A stretch of 10,650 nt of DNA from Spirogloea muscicola (taxonomy: Eukaryota > Streptophyta > Zygnematophyceae > Spirogloeales > Spirogloeaceae). The notes under the pieces were generated by a model. The model saw nothing but the letters and a program-made list of their open reading frames with translations, was not told the origin of the DNA and did not search any database. This document shows positions 7,701 to 10,650 of this stretch, one piece after another. Positions within the stretch are counted from its first letter, which is position 1, and each line of letters opens with the position of its first letter. The position numbers and the translations under genes were made by a program. The stretch lies in NCBI GenBank assembly GCA_009602725.1, contig WELB01000152.1:322667-333316 (forward strand), in the 5' to 3' direction.

Positions 7701-10585
7701 AACACAAAAGGACAACCACAGGGTGACTGGCTTATCTATTGCGCACTTTGAGCACTTCCTTCCGAGGACAGCGCCACAGAAACAAACCTGGAGGAGGCTC
7801 AAGGTCGAGTAAGGGGCCAGGTCCAACGCCCGAGTCACCCAGTCAGAGACGAGGCCTTGACATGATTTACGAACTGCTACAGATGCATCAGGATCCTTTG
7901 CCGACTTTGCCAATAGGTTGACCATGCAGTCCCAGCACTGCGCCTCCCAAAGTACCTTGAAGGCAGTGGGAAACGGACTAAAGTGTCAGATTGGCCAACA
8001 TAGTTAGTCTCACGTACTGTCATGCAGCAAGCTGCAAGTGCAGGTCAGAGATGTAGATGAGCTGAAGTATGCGGACAGGCTCTCACTTCAGGGTGCCTGC
8101 TCCGAAGCTCGCTGAGGCAAGATCCAACCAGGCTGCGCACTGAGTCCACTTCGGTCAAGTGGGCTTCCATCAGAAAGCATGCATGCAGTCTCATGACCAA
8201 TCTGCTGCCTGTGGCAACACCATTTCCCCTTCCTTGTGCCTCCTGTGGATCTCGCAAATGTTGAGCTCATTGCCTCGTCCAATGACTGGGCTAGTCATAG
8301 GCTGGGCATGCAAGCTCCCCCCCAAGCAAGCCTGTCTGTTCCAAGTGTCCAGGCTGGCAAATGTGATGGTAACAACATTCAACACTCACCGACACGGCAA
8401 GTGCTGTTTCAAAAGCATGTCTTGCAATGGCCTCCCTGCACTGAGCCTCGCTGCGTTGCGTAGAGAATTACGAGAAAGCACGAGAAAGTACGAGAAAGCA
8501 AAGCAAAGAGCACTTTCTTGTTTCCTGTCTTTGTTGCCATCTTTGCTTTCCAAAAGACCGTAAGTATGTTCAATCCGTAGCGCTTCCAAGAGAGATGCCG
8601 CCAAAAGGAAGTTCGCTTTTGCACCTGCACTGCTCAAGGTAATCACATCAATATTGCCAGCCACAAGGTGCCCAGACGCAGACTCCAGCCCCACACCTAA
8701 AAGCCTGGCCTGAGCCGCACACAATGGGGAGCTTGACGGAGCCAACATCATTCTGAGGATATCAAGTGCATGGATTCTGCCGTGTCCAATCATTCACGTA
8801 CTAGAGAGGCTGGCAGCAGTAGAAGTTGATATAGATCCCCCAAGAGCAGCAGCGAGAAGCTCGCAGTCTTCTGAGGTAGCTCTGTGCTTCCTGCCTTTCC
8901 AGCGGCTTTTTTCTTTGTGGGTTGAGAGACCCAAATCGCTTTCGCTCCAGCGCCACAAGCCACCACTCTGCAAACCATCATCATGAGCGTCAACAGAACC
9001 AGCCAATTGGGTCACATCGTCATCCAATAAGCACACGTGGCAGCATGTAATAGACGTCCTGCAGCTTGCAGCGCCCCTTTATTGAAGCCCTGTACACACT
9101 CTGAGGGGATCCATTATCTGCAAGTTTGGAATGACTGCAGTGGCTCAAAGGTCCTTACTTTGTGAACCCTGCAGCTGAATAAGGTTCTGGTACTGTACCG
9201 TGAAGCTGCTACTTGGTACAAGATAAAGCACTTGCTGCCATTGACTTGAAGATGCCTGCTGAGTCATGACTATTTACATCTGCAAGATACTTTTCTTCTC
9301 TTCTAATCATCCCAGGGTGATAAAACGGGATACTTACACTCATGGCAGCCAAGTCAAGGAATGGTATTGTACCTGAGTGCCCATGAGCGAGGGTGATGCC
9401 AACGCTATTGGCAGGAGGGATGAAGCCCAGTCAGCTGGCCATGAGAAAGATGGGGCATGCTTGCCAGCAGCTTCTGATGGTGTGACTCGGAGGATGTGCC
9501 AGGCTAGTGCAATGCTGTACCAGAGACTTCGAAAGTGCTTCACGAGAGAAGAGTCCATGTCCTGCTTTTAGACAATCATCACACAAATTTCAAGCTTATG
9601 CACTTGCTAGGTGGCAAGCACCTTGAATGGACATGTTTGCAGGCCAGAATCAAGGATGCAATGTACACTACACTGGAAGCAGCACGCATAGAATTCAGTC
9701 GCTTGTCACGATAGTCAGCGACTGCATTGCACATAGTGTTGCAGCTGCGGTTGTGGCGAAGCAGCAGCAGAGGCATCTGTATGCGAGCCCTCTGGTGCTT
9801 CACGAGGGCACTGGGAAGCTGGGGAAGATTGCACACGTGAGTAGGGCGAAAGTCTCTGCACATGTTGGCAATTGCGGGCAGAAGCTGCGCCAGACGTTCC
9901 GCAGCAGCTCTGGCGCAAGGATCCGCGGCACGCAGGGATGCACAAGCAAGACTGAGCAACTGCATGTCCTGTTAGAGAGGGGCGGAACCGAGGTATGAGG
10001 ACAGGGCAGGAGCAAGGAGCTGGGTGCAGAGGCCAGGACGACGACCTAGGGTAGGACAGGCGGGTCGCTCACCTTCCCGGTTCCATCTCTGCGGCAAGGG
10101 CAAGGAGGCGATGCCGAAAGTCTGCTCTCGTGTGCGGATCCTTGAATTCAGAGGCCATCAGCGCCAGTGCTCGGGGGATTGGCTGCGGTGACAGTCACGG
10201 TATGCTCAGGGAAAGGGCTTGGAGGTGGCGAGTGCGCCTGGAGGGGATGAAGCATTGGCACCACTACTATCAGCAGCCGCTTCCCCCTCACTACTGTGGC
10301 ACTCTACAAGCAGGTGGACGCGGTGGTCCTACTGGGACCGTCCTACTCAGCCCTGCAGGTGGAGCTCTTGCTGATGCACGGAGATTGCGCAGAGAGTAGA
10401 ATGCGGCTGCTGATATCAGAAGAGCCAAGAGTGGAGGGGTTCTCCAGAGAGTGGGGGGTGTGGGGGCGTGCGACCTCGGCGCTGCCGGCGGGGGTGGCAC
10501 TGAAGCGCCAGAAGAGCAGCGCCGACACCTCGCGGTATGCGTCCGCTTGGCCAGTGCAGGCCAGGCGGGCCAGCGCCATGAGGAG
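3084..10585 (-). CDS. PI4KA: Phosphatidylinositol 4-kinase alpha, 5'-partial, with apparent breaks in upstream exons
   Basis: Type III PI 4-kinase alpha phosphorylates the 4-OH of phosphatidylinositol, chiefly at the plasma membrane. The exons in gene order are 10475-10585, 10073-10182, 9837-9909, 9373-9561, 8802-8965, 8390-8696 (broken), 8087-8242, 7788-7955, 7532-7673, 7136-7416, 6695-7073 (broken), 6405-6622, 6193-6309, 5947-6027, 5618-5776 (broken), 5183-5527, 4894-4941, 4124-4705, 3820-4028, 3545-3706 and 3084-3342. Junctions are GT-AG and phase-consistent except at the noted breaks. The roughly 1,420 codons correspond to the C-terminal two-thirds of the plant protein (about 2,000 residues), so about 600 residues lie right of the window. 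The text is plant-like, for example SSAGYAVASLLLQPKDRHNG and YNKWTTAGYDLIQYLQQ. It ends in TGA at 3084-3086. Identity is very firm; whether this copy is functional is open. The junctions at 8802-8967 and 8447-8498 are the least certain. Confidence 0.93.
4706..4893 (-). other. PI4K intron with tandem NAGNAG acceptor
   Basis: The donor is gtactg at 4893. The 3' end reads gtcaagcag, followed by AAC AAC AGG (NNR). Both AAG (exon from 4708) and CAG (exon from 4705) are in phase, so the two choices differ by one glutamine. The upstream AG at 4733-4732 would change the frame and is not used. Confidence 0.7.
4894..5776 (-). other. PI4KA: PI4K alpha helical (PIK accessory) region, three exons
   Basis: Exon 5618-5776 holds WPELVDTAWSVDPKLA and then, in another frame, SLPVRFPTVGAV. 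Exon 5183-5527 holds VPYLVTEEAV, then WAPCSIAQAL, GHPRVMAYALRVLQSYPP, VTFFMPQLIQALRHD and SDLFAHLLIWQLQ. These are the signature helices that pack against the kinase domain in PI 3/4-kinases. The 48-nt microexon 4894-4941 encodes GEEAPPAATREASKLQ, the variable linker that follows WQLQ. The first exon lacks one base needed for a continuous frame (near 5680-5683); the other two are clean. Confidence 0.92.
6028..6192 (-). other. PI4K intron, 165 nt, open on both strands
   Basis: Phase fits a splice from LLPSA-AA (donor gtacct at 6192) to G-STQHWELLF (acceptor gtagcag), giving a lysine at the junction. The intron is a multiple of three with no stop in the host frame. The antisense strand is also open here. 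Plant PI4K alpha has a poorly conserved loop of roughly this length at this point, so this stretch may instead be coding. Confidence 0.6.
6881..6983 (-). other. Broken conserved segment of PI4K, or a 103-nt derived intron
   Basis: The minus strand reads ALCWAPAQ, then VFALEAMEAGI, TAG (6948-6950) and TWAWLSAARPSL. The frame then shifts by one to APEIAAESAQ and ALLWTQRASLG. The position-by-position correspondence with plant PI4K alpha (ST-PDAMETG ... W-WL-SAA-P-L ... LWT) shows that this was coding sequence. The piece from gtattt (6983) to gcacag (6881) is also a phase-0, 103-nt GT-AG unit. Splicing it out would remove both lesions along with about 34 conserved residues. Confidence 0.6.
8469..8498. 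repeat. 10-bp tandem repeat, three copies, inside a PI4K exon
   Basis: Three adjacent copies of YACGAGAAAG (plus strand: tacgagaaag, cacgagaaag, tacgagaaag) lie at 8469-8478, 8479-8488 and 8489-8498. On the coding strand this is CTTTCTCGTR three times over. The unit length is not a multiple of three. The conserved frame before it (FLLAASLLEALR) and after it (CREAIARHAFETAL) differ. Confidence 0.9.
8966..9372 (-). other. Longest PI4K intron in the window (407 nt), nothing else seen
   Basis: The donor is gtacaa, directly after MGTQ. The acceptor is gcag at 8971-8968, or the AG two bases further in at 8967-8966. Homology across the junction (PSLMGTQ then WWLVALE, against plant PPLVVSSVKWLEDE) leaves no room for a missed exon. 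I find no repeat, RNA gene or open frame with recognisable content. Confidence 0.7.
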
Positions 10586-10650
10586 CTGCAAGGGGGGGGG
10601 AGGGCGGTGAGAAGGGGAGCACGAGGGGTGGGGGGCAGAGGCAGGGCAAG
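10586..10650 (-). other. 3' end of an upstream PI4K intron, pyrimidine-rich
   Basis: On the coding strand this edge segment is almost all C and T, including a run of nine C, and ends in ttgcag before CTC CTC ATG GCG (LLMALARLACTG). It is the polypyrimidine tract and acceptor of an intron whose donor lies right of the window. The homopolymer is a likely place for length errors. Confidence 0.8.

Larger units (their letters stand above)
5947..10585 (-). other. PI4KA: PI4K alpha alpha-solenoid region (about 15 exons)
   Basis: These exons match the long helical repeat region N-terminal to the PIK domain, the part that in known PI4K alpha complexes binds TTC7/FAM126-type (plant NPG/HYC) partners. 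Anchors in gene order are LACTGQADAYREV (10475-10585), DFRHRLLALA (10073-10182), LLPAIANMCRDFRPT (9837-9909), SLVKHFRSLWYSIAL (9373-9561), GNIDVITLSSAGAKANFLLA and ARHAFETALAV (8390-8696), HACFLMEAHL (8087-8242), VLWEAQCWDC and VSDWVTRALDLAP (7788-7955), ELLSLLPRLQ (7532-7673), QHRGEVAGM (7136-7416), LCWAPAQVFALEAMEAG and EEFDVHHLWLSYIIDRLQ (6695-7073), RHPAASGAIFTFLQLALRL (6405-6622), VPTWYEWPEH (6193-6309) and LLCKHEADRVDTW (5947-6027). Anchors are lineage-conserved residues recalled from plant and human proteins. Two exons carry breaks. Confidence 0.85.

Noticed and set aside
8451-8491. A 41-nt intron over the 10-bp repeat
   Set aside because: Phase fits, but it is shorter than every other intron here (minimum 62 nt) and deletes residues that homologues keep. 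It is kept only as an alternative to a true frame break.
9910-9968. Extending the PI4K exon to an acceptor at 9969-9970 (frame DMQLLSLACASLRAADP)
   Set aside because: The frame is open, but the upstream donor at 10072 leaves phase 2, which this acceptor does not fit. The acceptor before 9909 fits phase and gives the conserved GR-AAAERLAQLLPAI text.
10183-10474. An extra PI4K exon between 10475 and 10182 (text ISAAAFYSLRNLRAS)
   Set aside because: No recognised homology, and the flanking exons join in phase (SAE to PIPRALALMAS) without it. The plant proteins are longer and variable here, so a small exon cannot be fully excluded.
10296-10610. Plus-strand 104-codon frame with hydrophobic stretches (VDAVVLLGPSYSALQVELLL)
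   Set aside because: It is antisense to a PI4K exon carrying LACTGQADAYREV and to its flanking intron; no family is recognised and no splice or start context favours it.

Overview
The window is nuclear DNA of an intron-rich eukaryote. It holds two convergent protein-coding genes, each running off one edge, with about 0.8 kb between their stop codons. Both were rebuilt exon by exon from protein families recalled from memory, checking that every GT-AG junction keeps codon phase. No alignment or search was run. The plant-type phosphatidylinositol 4-kinase alpha, the cyanobacterial-type LpxB-related protein, the compact introns (62-407 nt) and the GC-rich stretches together suggest a green alga (Chlorophyta). 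The class cannot be fixed from this window.

Layout. 2-2288 (+): the last eight exons of an LpxB-like (GT19-type) glycosyltransferase of the kind found in cyanobacteria; the reconstructed frame is intact and ends in TAG. 2289-3083: intergenic or 3'UTR sequence with no gene seen. 3084-10585 (-): about 21 exons and roughly 1,420 codons of PI4K alpha, read right to left. This runs from the alpha-solenoid through the helical (PIK) region to the complete C-terminal lipid-kinase domain. 10586-10650: the pyrimidine-rich end of the next upstream PI4K intron. The true 5' ends of both genes lie outside the window.

The main surprise is the state of the PI4K gene. The kinase domain (3084-4705) is clean and has all its catalytic motifs. 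Conserved exons upstream carry apparent breaks: an in-frame TAG and a nearby +1 shift (about 6910-6950), a missing base (about 5680-5683), and a 10-bp tandem triplication that coincides with a frame change (8469-8498). Each could be an assembly error, true decay, or coding sequence now spliced out as intron; a phase-compatible candidate intron exists at 6881-6983.

The two genes have no evident shared pathway. PI4K alpha makes phosphatidylinositol 4-phosphate, chiefly at the plasma membrane. The LpxB-like protein is probably plastid-derived and of unknown substrate. Both ends of the window are clearly more GC-rich than the middle.
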